Assembly (NCBI GenBank): GCA_023416745.1
Contig: JAEZHF010000047.1
Location: 1 to 44,820 of the forward strand
DNA length: 44,820 nt
Source: Bacillota bacterium
GTDB lineage: Bacteria; Bacillota; Clostridia; Christensenellales; SZUA-584
Direction: 5' to 3'
Shown here: piece after piece, positions 16,085 to 24,223 of the stretch
Layout: every line of letters begins with the position of its first letter
Position numbering within the stretch: position 1 is the stretch's first letter
The notes under the pieces: generated by a model
Seen by the model: the letters and a program-made list of their open reading frames with translations, nothing else
The model's database searches: none
Told to the model about the DNA's origin: nothing
Translations under genes and position numbers: made by a program

Positions 16085-16105
16085 TCAAGTACTGGTGTTA
16101 CTTGA
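16085..16105. repeat. Inverted repeat in a divergent promoter region
   Basis: TCAAGTA (16085-16091) and TACTTGA (16099-16105) form a perfect 7-bp inverted repeat with a 7-nt spacer, overlapping the -35 of the small-protein gene. TCAAGT recurs at 16141-16146. It is a plausible operator for one or both divergent genes. Confidence 0.5.
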
Positions 16106-16130
16106 TGTGATCTTGAGCGGTTTGGATAAT
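16102..16130 (+). promoter_or_regulatory. Probable promoter of the 55-residue protein gene
   Basis: -35 TTGATG (16102-16107), a 17-bp spacer, -10 GATAAT (16125-16130). The ATG is 36 nt downstream of the -10 box. Confidence 0.5.
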
Positions 16131-16165
16131 AATATTAGTATCAAGTGACAAGGAGGCAATTCAGT

Positions 16166-16333
16166 ATGGCAAAAGCGGGAATGCGCCGCCCGGACCCGAG
16201 CGAACCGCATGGAACAGAGAGCAATAAGCGGCAGCACTATGTGAAAAATGATCAGTCGCCTGTTCCGGAGCTTCAAGGACACGAAAAGACGGGCAAAGCA
16301 AAAGCGGGAAACAGCCGCAAACAGCACCCGTGA
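16166..16333 (+). CDS. Small basic hydrophilic protein, 55 residues
   Basis: Begins MAKAGMRRPDPSEPHGTESN and continues with PVPELQGHEKTGKAKAG to KQHP. There is no hydrophobic segment. Composition (Lys, Arg, Gly, Pro, Asn, His) implies an unfolded or nucleic-acid-binding peptide, in the style of small acid-soluble or other minor spore proteins, though I do not recognise a named family. ATG 16166 has an AAGGAGG RBS 9 nt upstream; the in-frame ATG at 16145 has none. A strong terminator starts 9 nt after the stop, so it is monocistronic. Its own promoter and terminator make it very likely real. Confidence 0.75.
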   Translation: MAKAGMRRPDPSEPHGTESNKRQHYVKNDQSPVPELQGHEKTGKAKAGNSRKQHP

Positions 16334-16341
16334 TGAGCGAG

Positions 16342-16369
16342 AGGCCTGCACGATGGAGCGGGCCTTTTT
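16342..16369 (+). terminator. Intrinsic terminator of the 55-residue protein gene
   Basis: AGGCCTGC (16342-16349) pairs with GCGGGCCT (16358-16365, one G-U), 8-nt loop, then TTTT to 16369. Confidence 0.88.
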
Positions 16370-16444
16370 CCATTCCCGGCGCGGTGGTCACATTTCGGTA
16401 TTCAGCTTAATAATATAATCATATGCGTGTTTGGAGGGAAACAT

Positions 16445-17212
16445 ATGAACAATTATATGGCAAATCACCATACATATCCGGCCGGCAGAACATCCGGTTC
16501 GCGCCGGCTGTCCGGATCGCTGAGCAGCAACTGGATTTCTGTGAGAGAAGGCCGCAGCAGCGATATGGGCACAGACAGCGAGACGGATGACATTCCCGTC
16601 TGTTCGCCCGAGAAGAAACTAACCGCGGAGACGGAGACCGTTTGTGCGCCGGTTGTCCAAACAGCGGCAGAAGAGGTTGCATCAGAGGAGTCGGTGACAG
16701 CAACGGAAACAGCCGGAGAAGAAGCCGTTCCGGCAGCAGAGTTGGCTGTGCGGCCGCCGGGTGTTATATCAACGCCCTCTGCAGCAGGCCTCGGTGCTTA
16801 CGGCTGCGCTTATCATCAGGGCAGGCAACGCTTGGTTGTCGCCCATCCCGGAGATGCCGTACCCGTTCATTTTAATGCGCACAGCTGCCTGAACCGCATC
16901 GGACATAGCGAGGGTGATGACCATGTGGTAGCAGAACATGCGGGAGATTACGACATTTCATTTGAGCTTCGTGTTACTGCCAAATCTTCCGCGCCGGTAA
17001 CCTTAGAGCTGCGTGCCGGTGACAAAACGCTGCCAGGCGGTATGTTCGTATATCTTCTGTCTTCGGGTACCCGAGAGTGCCGCGGCACGGTGATGGCCCG
17101 GCTGCAGGCGGGAGATCATGTCAGCCTGATGCTGGCCTCCGTTTCGGTGTGCGAAGCCTCGCTGGCGGCAGGCGGCGTATCGGCGATGCTCAGCCTAAAG
17201 AAGCTCAACTGA
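16445..17212 (+). CDS. Spore-surface-like protein with a BclA C-terminal-type domain
   Basis: A 255-residue protein in two parts. Residues 1-~115 are low-complexity, rich in Ser, Glu, Ala and Thr (TAEEVASEESVTATETAGEE), and probably disordered. Residues ~120-255 look like a C1q/TNF-type jelly roll as at the C-terminus of exosporium protein BclA: PVHFNAHSCLNRIGHSEGD, HAGDYDISFELRV, RLQAGDHVSLMLASVSV and the ending AMLSLKKLN. The collagen-like GXX repeats of classical BclA are absent. There is no signal peptide, as expected for proteins loaded on the forespore from the mother cell. ATG 16445 lies 6 nt after GGAGGG. It converges on the luxC pseudogene with a 1-nt gap. Confidence 0.72.
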   Translation: MNNYMANHHTYPAGRTSGSRRLSGSLSSNWISVREGRSSDMGTDSETDDIPVCSPEKKLTAETETVCAPVVQTAAEEVASEESVTATETAGEEAVPAAELAVRPPGVISTPSAAGLGAYGCAYHQGRQRLVVAHPGDAVPVHFNAHSCLNRIGHSEGDDHVVAEHAGDYDISFELRVTAKSSAPVTLELRAGDKTLPGGMFVYLLSSGTRECRGTVMARLQAGDHVSLMLASVSVCEASLAAGGVSAMLSLKKLN

Positions 17213-17213
17213 C

Positions 17214-18485
17214 TCATAATGCTAAAGTAACGGCTTTCACGTAGCGCCGGAGTGCGTATTGCCCGTCGTGAGGCTCGCCGGAAATATTGGATGTCATACA
17301 GCCGCAGGGCATTACGCGGCAGATGCCGCACCGATAGAGCCTTTCAGACAAGCCCTGCAGTTCCTGTGGTGCGCAGGCGACGCCTGCCGTCTGCAGCCAG
17401 CCGTGATGCTTGCGAAGAGCAGTGTCAAAATCCTCAGAACGCATCGGTTTCACCCAAACCGTGCGAAAGCCGGGGGAGGCTGCCAGCGCGGGGTCATCAC
17501 AGATGATCACGGCGTGACGACTGCCCCTTATCAACCTCTTCTGTTCCAGAAGTTCCTCACAGGATGCGCGCAGACAAAGCTCTGTGATTTCAGCCTGGGT
17601 GTGCATATTGGGCGTATGCGGCGGAAAAACGGCGGCGGCAGCGTCCAGGGTTTCGGCCAGCCGAATGCCAAACCCAACAAGTTCGTCGAACGTATCCGCT
17701 TCATAATATACACATTGCGGCGCGCTGCAGACCAATTGTTCCGTCTCACAGATGTCCCGCACGATGCCCGCCAGCGCTTCGGGTGTCTCGCCGCGGCGCG
17801 TCACGCAGCCAAAACTGAACTGGTGTCCCCATTCGATGAGTTGAAGCTGGGGTGGTGCGAGTGCGCGAATGCCGGAAACGGCGAAGTCGGAGCCCCAGAC
17901 GACGGCGGCGTCCGAAATATTCAGCAGACTTTGTATGGCTTCAGCGTCGGTGGACGGCAGGTCGAACACGCAGACGTGCCTTTTGAGCCGTGGTTCAATT
18001 TCCACGAGACGGCGGAGCAGTTCGGTCGAAAGTCCGTCGTCGTGGCCCGGCAGCTTGAGCAGGTTGATGTTGCCGGTGAGCAGGCCTTCCAGTACGCTGA
18101 ACGCAGGCAGACCCTGCGCGTTGCCCGCCGCGATATGAGTCAGCACACCCAATGGCCGGTACGCCGTTCGTCGTCCACTGCCAATACTCCGGTATTCGAA
18201 CGGCATGCTCCCCAGTTCCAGCTCCAGCTTGCGCTCCAGATAGCCGCGGCTGAGGTGCTGCCGCGCCTGTTCCAGCAAGACCGCCGCAGCGCCGCTGTTT
18301 TAAGGCATCCATTTTGCGGCGGCTTCCCGAGTCAGGCTTCGGGACAGTGTATCGGCAGCGCTTATCACCAGTTCGGCATCGGGATATCCGGCAGCCAGCG
18401 TTTCAGCAATATAGACGTTCAGATCCTCGAGAAACGCGCGGCAATCCTTTCCATTAACAATTTGACCGTTGATCAGGTTCATCAT
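17214..18485 (-). pseudogene. luxC: Acyl-CoA reductase (LuxC family) with an in-frame stop
   Basis: Reads as a LuxC-type fatty acyl reductase of about 423 codons: N-terminal NLINGQIVNG, nucleotide-binding region (GVLTHIAAGNAQGLPAFSVL), the nucleophile region EQLVCSAPQCVYYE, and C-terminus to 17214. LuxC reduces a fatty acyl group to an aldehyde with NADPH, receiving it from LuxE. After 61 codons a TAA (18300-18302) interrupts the frame, and the same frame continues without shift (NSGAAAVLLEQARQHL). Reinitiation at a TTG (18278) would lack the N-terminus and has no RBS. The start ATG directly follows the luxE stop, so the pair was translationally coupled. No luciferase genes (luxAB) are present. 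Confidence 0.85.
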
Positions 18486-19588
18486 TCACCTCGCGAGAGA
18501 GTCAGCAGTTACGGCACAGTTGCGGAGCGGGGAAGTTCCCGCGCGGCCCAGCACCTCAAAGTACGGTGTTTCGATACCGCAGCCGCACGAGCGCCCGTCA
18601 CGCAGCACCCCCAGATCGCTCATCATTATGCTGGTGAGCGGGGCGGAAAGAACCAGCGGTGTTACGAAGCTTAAAAATCCCGGCTGGTCGAAGCCCAGAG
18701 GCTCCAGCGTCGCCACATCCCGGATAAATACTCGGCTCCACGCGGGCACATGCATGTGATGGTGCGCGCATTCCGCGTACGCCACCGGGTGCTCCACCGC
18801 ACTGTAGAAATCGCGGCATCGTCAGATGGTATGCCCAGCCTCTCCTCGGCCATGGCGTATAGCTGATGTTTGTCTATCTGTTCATTGCTGAACTGCTTCC
18901 AGCCGCCGCCCAACAGCACAAGCGACTGCCTGTTGAGCATGAACGTCAGCTTTTCTTTTTCCAGTGCGACGAGCAGCCTGTACAGAAAGGAGGGGAAGCC
19001 GACAAACCGCACTGGCAGATGCTGCTGCTCAAAGCGTTTCAATGCAGCCAGTACACCAAACCAGTCGGGCAGGTAACCGTCTGCCGTTTTCTTGAGCACG
19101 AATTCGCGGTGCAGCGCAGGCGCGAAGCGGGTAACGCCCATCGCAGTTTTCACCGCGCCCACGTCGTTATCGGTAGAGGGCTGATAGCCCAGCATGATGT
19201 AATTCGTCGGGATGGGGGAGATCAGCCGGTGATGCGCGAAGCAGCGGACCACCATGCGGGTACCAAGGCGCAGCGTATCATCGTCGATGAACACCTGGCT
19301 TTTTTGTCCCTGCGTGCCGGACGACGTGGCATGGATGCGGATGCTTTCCCGCGGCAGGCTGAGTATCTCGTGGTGCTTGAAAAGCGAGGCAGGCAGCACA
19401 GGGATGCGTGCGCAGTCGTCAGCAGTTACTGGAGATCGGATGTCAAAGTTTTCTCGTTTGAGCCATTCGGCGTAGAACAAGCAATGCCGTGAATGATGCG
19501 ACAGATTTTCGCGCACAGCATCAACGAACAAATTGTCGTTGAACTCGTAAGGGCGGCATTTGCCAATAAGTCGGGTTCGGGCATCCAT
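18486..19588 (-). pseudogene. luxE: Acyl-protein synthetase (LuxE family), frameshifted
   Basis: Reads as a LuxE-type acyl-protein synthetase that activates a fatty acid with ATP and passes it to LuxC. The first part (19588-18811) is intact: YEFNDNLFVDAVRENLSHH, the AMP-binding-like HATSSGTQGQKSQVFIDD, and FVGFPSFLYRLL. At the T3 run (plus-strand AAA 18808-18810) the frame slips: one more T would give AAIFYSAVEHPVAYAEC, and the remaining ~100 residues (VPAWSRVFIRDVATLEPLGF) continue in the shifted frame to 18486. Start ATG 19588 has a GAGGTG RBS. A lost base in a homopolymer may be true decay or a sequence error, but the neighbour luxC is also broken. Confidence 0.85.
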
Positions 19589-19791
19589 ATCGGCACCTCG
19601 AAATTGGTTTGTATTTCGTTGGTCATCATCATTATACATTGAAGGCAAGAAGTGAACAAATCAAATAACCCGAACATTTGAAAATATCTTTGCAGTTATA
19701 GCACAAACATGTTTCATGTACCGACGAAATGACTATATTACTACAGTAAACGTAATCTGGATGATTTTCAAATGGTCACGAGGGGATAGCA

Positions 19792-21372
19792 TTGAAACTT
19801 GATGTATTGTTTGTCAGTATACTGATCGTTTTTGGAACCTTTATACTGGTGCTAGTTGGTTTGGTTCTGCGCAACAAGGTAAAAACATCGGAGATCCGTG
19901 TGCTTGGGTTTCTGCTGGGGGTTAACACCCTGTATATTATCGGATACGCGCTGGAGTTGTCGGCCTCTTCACTTGAGCTGAAGCTCATATTCAACCATGT
20001 CCAGTATTCCGGCTTGCCGTTCATCGCCCCGCTGTGGCTGATGATGTGCCGCCGGTTTTACAGGAAGCGGCATGCAGCGCACTGGCTAATGACCGTTATG
20101 CTGTTTGTGCTGCCTGCGGTTACGCTTGTGCTTAATTTGACGCATACGGTCAACGGGCTGTATTATTCATCGTTTCAAATGGTCAAATGGGATGGCTTCG
20201 ATGTGCTGGTTTTTACGAAGGGTCCCTGGTATTATGTTGAAAACGTCTACAAGACAACGCTGCTGGCAGTCTCGGTTGGCTTGTATACCGTCACGTTTTT
20301 CAGGTCTTCTGGCATAAGGAAGAAGCAATCGGCGAGTCTGTTGGCACTTAGTGTCATCGGATTTTTATTGTCTGCATCGTCAGTTATCAACACAACCACA
20401 GCGACTATAGACTTCATGTGCATTCTGCTCAGTGCATCTATGATACTGATAGCAGTATCTGTGTACAAATACGAGCTTTTCGGCCTGATGCCGCTGGCTT
20501 ACTCCAGATTGTTCGATGTGCTGGACCAGCCCATATTTGTATTGTCGGAATCCGGCACAATCATAAGAGCCAATACCAAAGCATCCCAGGTATTTACTGC
20601 CGCAATGGACGTCAGAAAAAAGCAGATGCTGAGCGACATCTTTGACAGCGAGGGTGACAATGCAAATTTGACCCGAACGGAGACAAAGCTCTACAGAAAA
20701 ACTGGAAACGGACAAGACAGGTACTACACGGTAAATATGATAAGCCTGGATCCGGAGTCATCCGACAGCGCCAGAGGTTATCTTGCTGTGTTGACGGATA
20801 CGACTTCCCATATCGAACAGATCAGGTCGCTCGAGACCCTCGCTGCGGGTGACCCTTTGACCGGGCTTTTCAACAGGCGGCATTTTTTCACTGCATCCGG
20901 GAAGATATTTGCTGCCGCAAATGCATCGGAACAGCCCGTGTCATTGGTGGTATTTGATATAGACCATTTTAAAGGTATCAATGACGTGTTCGGCCACCAG
21001 GCAGGAGACTACGTTCTCAGATCCGTCGCGGAAGCCATCAGCCATCAACTGCGCAGCGACGATGTTCTCGCCCGATTCGGAGGAGACGAGTTTGTGCTGA
21101 TGCTGGGGGCAGCAGATACAGATACTGCGCTGACAGTAGCCAGCAGAATCTGTGCATCAGTACACAACACAGAGTATGAGTTCGACGGCAACCGCATCAA
21201 ACTCACGCTGAGTGCTGGCATTGGGGGTGGTAAAGCCCCCCAGTTCAAAGATCTGGATGAGTTGATGTCGCTGGCGGACAATGCGCTGTATGATGCGAAG
21301 AGTACAGGGCGAAACAGGGTGTGCGTCAGCAAAAAGTGCAAAAAGAAGGCTGACATAAGCCAACCTTCTTAA
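19792..21372 (+). CDS. Membrane diguanylate cyclase (7TM-PAS-GGDEF)
   Basis: A 526-residue sensor that makes c-di-GMP from two GTP. Residues 1-~215 hold seven hydrophobic helices resembling the 7TM module at the N-terminus of some histidine kinases. Residues ~225-340 form a PAS-like domain (LFDVLDQPIFVLSESGTIIRANTKASQVF). The cyclase domain opens with DPLTGLFNRRHFF and has the intact active site RFGGDEF (GGDEF at residues 430-434). The inhibitory I-site RSDD lies exactly five residues before it, predicting product inhibition. Start is TTG 19792 after ACGAGGGG. It is monocistronic and converges on the decarboxylase operon. Confidence 0.92.
   Translation: MKLDVLFVSILIVFGTFILVLVGLVLRNKVKTSEIRVLGFLLGVNTLYIIGYALELSASSLELKLIFNHVQYSGLPFIAPLWLMMCRRFYRKRHAAHWLMTVMLFVLPAVTLVLNLTHTVNGLYYSSFQMVKWDGFDVLVFTKGPWYYVENVYKTTLLAVSVGLYTVTFFRSSGIRKKQSASLLALSVIGFLLSASSVINTTTATIDFMCILLSASMILIAVSVYKYELFGLMPLAYSRLFDVLDQPIFVLSESGTIIRANTKASQVFTAAMDVRKKQMLSDIFDSEGDNANLTRTETKLYRKTGNGQDRYYTVNMISLDPESSDSARGYLAVLTDTTSHIEQIRSLETLAAGDPLTGLFNRRHFFTASGKIFAAANASEQPVSLVVFDIDHFKGINDVFGHQAGDYVLRSVAEAISHQLRSDDVLARFGGDEFVLMLGAADTDTALTVASRICASVHNTEYEFDGNRIKLTLSAGIGGGKAPQFKDLDELMSLADNALYDAKSTGRNRVCVSKKCKKKADISQPS
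21338..21370 (-). terminator. Terminator of the decarboxylase beta/gamma operon
   Basis: AAGAAGG (21343-21349) pairs with CCTTCTT (21364-21370). On the minus strand the stem is followed by TTTTT, so it ends the oad transcript. It lies inside the end of the convergent cyclase gene. Confidence 0.7.
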
Positions 21373-21430
21373 TTAATCGGTGATACTCAGGTAACCAATG
21401 ACCACACGATCTGAACGATAACAGGGTAAA

Positions 21431-21574
21431 TCAGCAATCTTTGTCTTCCTTGGCCGGCCACAGTTTCATCATCACCTTCATGATGACGAAGAACAGCGCC
21501 AGCACGACGAACACAACACCTACGCCGATGCCCAACAATCTCCAACCTTCCGAAACCATAATGGAAATATCCAT
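21431..21574 (-). CDS. Small OadG-like gamma subunit of a sodium-pump decarboxylase
   Basis: A 47-residue protein with one transmembrane helix: MDISIMVSEGWRLLGIGVGV then a hydrophobic stretch (VVFVVLALFFVIMKVMM) and a short charged tail KLWPAKEDKDC. OadG/MmdD-type gamma subunits begin with the same single helix with the pattern 'GxGVVFxVLxLL'. They anchor the carboxyltransferase to the beta subunit. RBS AGGAGGT sits 5 nt before the ATG. The gene follows oadB by 14 nt. It is too short for most gene finders. The Pro/Ala-rich linker of larger gamma subunits is missing. Confidence 0.75.
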   Translation of the reverse strand: MDISIMVSEGWRLLGIGVGVVFVVLALFFVIMKVMMKLWPAKEDKDC

Positions 21575-21588
21575 TTACAAACCTCCTG

Positions 21589-22752
21589 TTAACTCAGCAG
21601 CGAGATCAGCACTGCGCCTGCAATGATGGAACCAACCTGACCGGACACGTTTGCGCCAATAGCCTGCATCAATATAAAGTTGGACGGGTCTTCTTTCTGC
21701 GCCATCTTTTGAACAACACGCGCCGACATCGGGAATGCCGAGATACCAGCCGCTCCGATCATCGGGTTGATCTTCTGCTTCAGGAACAGGTTGATCAGCT
21801 TGGCAAACAGAACACCGCCCGCGGTGTCGAACACGAAAGCAAGGAAACCGATGACCAGTATCAGAATCGTCTGAGGCGTAATGAAGTCCGATCCGATCAT
21901 CGTCGAACCGATCGTGATGCCCAGCAGCAATGTGACGAGATTGGCCAGCTCATTCTGCGCAGATTTAGAAAGACGTTCCAGTACGCCGCACTCGCGAATC
22001 AAATTACCGAACATCAAAGCACCGACCAGCGGAACACCCTCAGGTGCAATGAAGCCTGTGATAATAGTGATAATAATGGGAAATGCGATAAGAACGGGTC
22101 TGCTGACTTTCTTATTGAAGTCCGCATCCATACGTATCCGGCGTTCCTTTTTGGTGGTAAGAGCGCGTATCACGGGCGGTTGTATGATCGGAACAAGCGA
22201 CATATAGGAATACGCCGCCACCGACAGAGCGCCCAGATATTTTGGTGCGAACAGATTACCGACAAAAATTGTGGTCGGGCCGTCCGCCGCTCCGATGATA
22301 CCGACCGCAGCAGCCTCTTTAAGCGTGAATATCGGCTGAGAGGGATCAAGGCCGAGCAGCGACTGTATCGGGAGAAGATTGGTCAGCAGCGCCAGCATCA
22401 TGGCGGCAAATATGCCGAACTGCGCTGCAGCCCCGAAGAAAATCATGACGGGCTGCTTCAACAAAGGCGAGAAGTCAATCATCGCACCGATGGCGATGAA
22501 TATGAGCAGAGGGAAAAGCTCTGTGACGATGCCCGCTTGTTTCAGCACCGCTAAAAATCCGGGTTCACCCAAACCGTTTTGAATGACAGTCGCAAGGGGC
22601 AGGTTGACCAAAATGCAGCCAAAGCCGATAGGCAGCAGCAGCATCGGCTCATATTGCTTCTTGATTGCAAGAATGATAAGAGCCAGACCTACGACAATCA
22701 TAACTGCGTTTTGCCAGCTAAATTCTAAGAAACCTTTTAGTAGTACTTCCAT
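21589..22752 (-). CDS. oadB: Sodium-translocating decarboxylase beta subunit
   Basis: A 387-residue polytopic membrane protein of the OadB/GcdB/MmdB family, which couples decarboxylation of a carboxybiotin carrier to sodium export. Conserved signatures are clear: AAAVGIIGAADGPTTIFVGN with the key Asp, GALMFGNLIRECGVLERLS, and GAAGISAFPMSARVVQ. About ten hydrophobic segments are present. RBS AAGGGAG lies 4 nt before the ATG. The substrate (oxaloacetate, methylmalonyl-CoA, glutaconyl-CoA or malonate) is set by the alpha subunit, which is not in this window, nor is a biotin carrier. Only the small gamma-like gene follows. Confidence 0.93.
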   Translation of the reverse strand: MEVLLKGFLEFSWQNAVMIVVGLALIILAIKKQYEPMLLLPIGFGCILVNLPLATVIQNGLGEPGFLAVLKQAGIVTELFPLLIFIAIGAMIDFSPLLKQPVMIFFGAAAQFGIFAAMMLALLTNLLPIQSLLGLDPSQPIFTLKEAAAVGIIGAADGPTTIFVGNLFAPKYLGALSVAAYSYMSLVPIIQPPVIRALTTKKERRIRMDADFNKKVSRPVLIAFPIIITIITGFIAPEGVPLVGALMFGNLIRECGVLERLSKSAQNELANLVTLLLGITIGSTMIGSDFITPQTILILVIGFLAFVFDTAGGVLFAKLINLFLKQKINPMIGAAGISAFPMSARVVQKMAQKEDPSNFILMQAIGANVSGQVGSIIAGAVLISLLS

Positions 22753-22843
22753 GCGGCTCCCTTCAAATACAGATCATTGCTCAAAGACATCATGAGCTCA
22801 AAGTAGAATGGACTAAAACAATATTTTTTTATTTCCGAACATT

Positions 22844-22873
22844 ATTATATTTGAAAAAAACAAGGGTTGTCAA
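22844..22873 (-). promoter_or_regulatory. Sigma-A-type promoter of oadB
   Basis: On the minus strand -35 TTGACA (22873-22868), an 18-bp spacer, -10 TATAAT (22849-22844); both hexamers are perfect. Confidence 0.82.
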
Positions 22874-22924
22874 TACAACGGGACAGCAGATAAATTCAGG
22901 TTTTCTGCATATTTGAAAAAACAA

Positions 22925-22973
22925 TTGACAGAAAGGCGTCATTGATATATAGTTAGCTACATAAGTAGTAAAC
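22925..22973 (+). promoter_or_regulatory. Promoter and dyad operator of the GntR-ABC operon
   Basis: -35 TTGACA (22925-22930), 17-bp spacer, -10 TATAGT (22948-22953). Just downstream GTTAGCTAC-ATAA-GTAGTAAAC (22952-22973) is an imperfect dyad, 7 of 9 positions matching, at the expected transcription start. It is placed as an operator for autorepression by the GntR-family product. Confidence 0.68.
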
Positions 22974-22988
22974 CAAAGGGGTGATGTG

Positions 22989-23357
22989 ATGCAGATAGAC
23001 TTTAGTGCAGAAGTGCCCATCTTTATGCAGGTCGCCGAACAGATCGAAAGCGCAATACTGTCTGGCGCGCTTGAGGAAGGCGCGCAGGCACCGTCCACAA
23101 CGGAGATATCCGTCCGGTATAAGATAAACCCTGCCACGGCGCTCAAGGGCGTTACCAAGCTGGCCGACGAAGGCGTGCTGTACAAAAAGCGCGGGCTGGG
23201 CATGTTCGTGTCGGAGGGCGCAAGGCTGATGATTATTAATAAAAGACGCCGCCAGTTTTTTGATAAGTATATCGTTCCGCTGGCGGAAGAAGCCGGAAAG
23301 CTGGGACTGTCGTATGAAATATTGGATGAGATGATAAGGAGAGGACTGAAAGCATGA
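22989..23357 (+). CDS. GntR-family repressor, YtrA-like
   Basis: A 122-residue regulator. It has a winged helix-turn-helix (residues ~10-75: PIFMQVAEQIESAILSGALE, PSTTEISVRYKINPATALKG) and only a short helical tail, as in the YtrA subfamily, which represses its own ABC-transporter operon. The ATG at 22989 follows AAAGGGG; a GTG one codon upstream is also possible. The stop overlaps the ATPase start by 4 nt (ATGA). The ligand is unknown; relatives respond to cell-wall antibiotics or envelope stress. Confidence 0.9.
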   Translation: MQIDFSAEVPIFMQVAEQIESAILSGALEEGAQAPSTTEISVRYKINPATALKGVTKLADEGVLYKKRGLGMFVSEGARLMIINKRRRQFFDKYIVPLAEEAGKLGLSYEILDEMIRRGLKA

Positions 23358-24205
23358 GCCAGATAGTTGTAAAAAACCTGACCAAGATATATGGCGCCAC
23401 CACGGCGCTGGATGATGTCTCTCTGACGATTGAAGAGGGTAAGATCTATGGGCTGCTGGGCCGCAATGGCGCGGGCAAATCCACTCTGCTCAATCTGATC
23501 ACTAACCGCATATTCCCCACAGCTGGGGAAGTCACCATCGATGGACAGCCCGTATGGGAAAACGATACGGTGCTGGGAAGGGTATACTGCATGAGCGAGG
23601 CACCGCTGTATCCCGATTCAATGACAGTTAAGGATGTATTCAAATGGACACGTGTGTTCTATCCGGATATGGATATGGCGTATGCCCGGGCGCTGGCCGA
23701 CAAATTCGCATTAAATACCGGTAAAAAGCTTAAGGCGTTGTCCACGGGGTATACGTCGGTATATAAAATCATTGCGGCGCTGTCCTGCAACGCGCCGGTG
23801 CTGCTGCTGGACGAACCTGTCCTTGGGCTGGACGCAAACTTCCGCGATCTGTTCTACCGCGAATTGATCAGCCTCTACAGTGAAAAACCGCGGACCATAG
23901 TGATTTCGACACACCTGATCGAAGAAGCGGCGGATGTAATCGAGCATGTTTTCATCATTAAGAACGGCAAATTGATCATAAACGACGCTACGCAAAACGT
24001 TCTTGCGGCGGGGTATACGGTAACCGGCCCGGCAGCACGTGTGGATGCGTTCATTGCCGACCGCCATGTCCTGGGCAGCGATACGCTGGGGGGGATCAAA
24101 AGCGCGTATCTGCTGGGTGAGCTGGATACCTCGGAAGTGCCGGATGGCGTGGAGGTCTCGCGCATGAAGCTGCAGAACCTTTTTATCCATTTGACAAACG
24201 CTTAA
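23354..24205 (+). CDS. ABC transporter ATPase (YtrB/EcsA-like)
   Basis: A 283-residue ATPase with Walker A (GRNGAGKST, near residue 38), Walker B (VLLLDEPVLGLD) and H-loop (ISTH). The signature motif is degenerate: LSTGYTS instead of LSGGQ, as usual in ATPases paired with YtrA-type regulators. It probably powers the membrane protein encoded next (18-nt gap). It is the second gene of a regulator-ATPase-permease operon. Transport direction is not known. Confidence 0.92.
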   Translation: MSQIVVKNLTKIYGATTALDDVSLTIEEGKIYGLLGRNGAGKSTLLNLITNRIFPTAGEVTIDGQPVWENDTVLGRVYCMSEAPLYPDSMTVKDVFKWTRVFYPDMDMAYARALADKFALNTGKKLKALSTGYTSVYKIIAALSCNAPVLLLDEPVLGLDANFRDLFYRELISLYSEKPRTIVISTHLIEEAADVIEHVFIIKNGKLIINDATQNVLAAGYTVTGPAARVDAFIADRHVLGSDTLGGIKSAYLLGELDTSEVPDGVEVSRMKLQNLFIHLTNA

Positions 24206-24223
24206 AAGCAAGGAGTGATCATC

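Noticed and set aside
17259..18674. 471-codon open frame on the plus strand
   Set aside because: It is antisense to the luxC and luxE remnants, which match known families on the minus strand; it has no RBS and an implausible composition.
21709..22554. 281-codon plus-strand frame
   Set aside because: Antisense shadow of oadB; highly charged sequence without family features.
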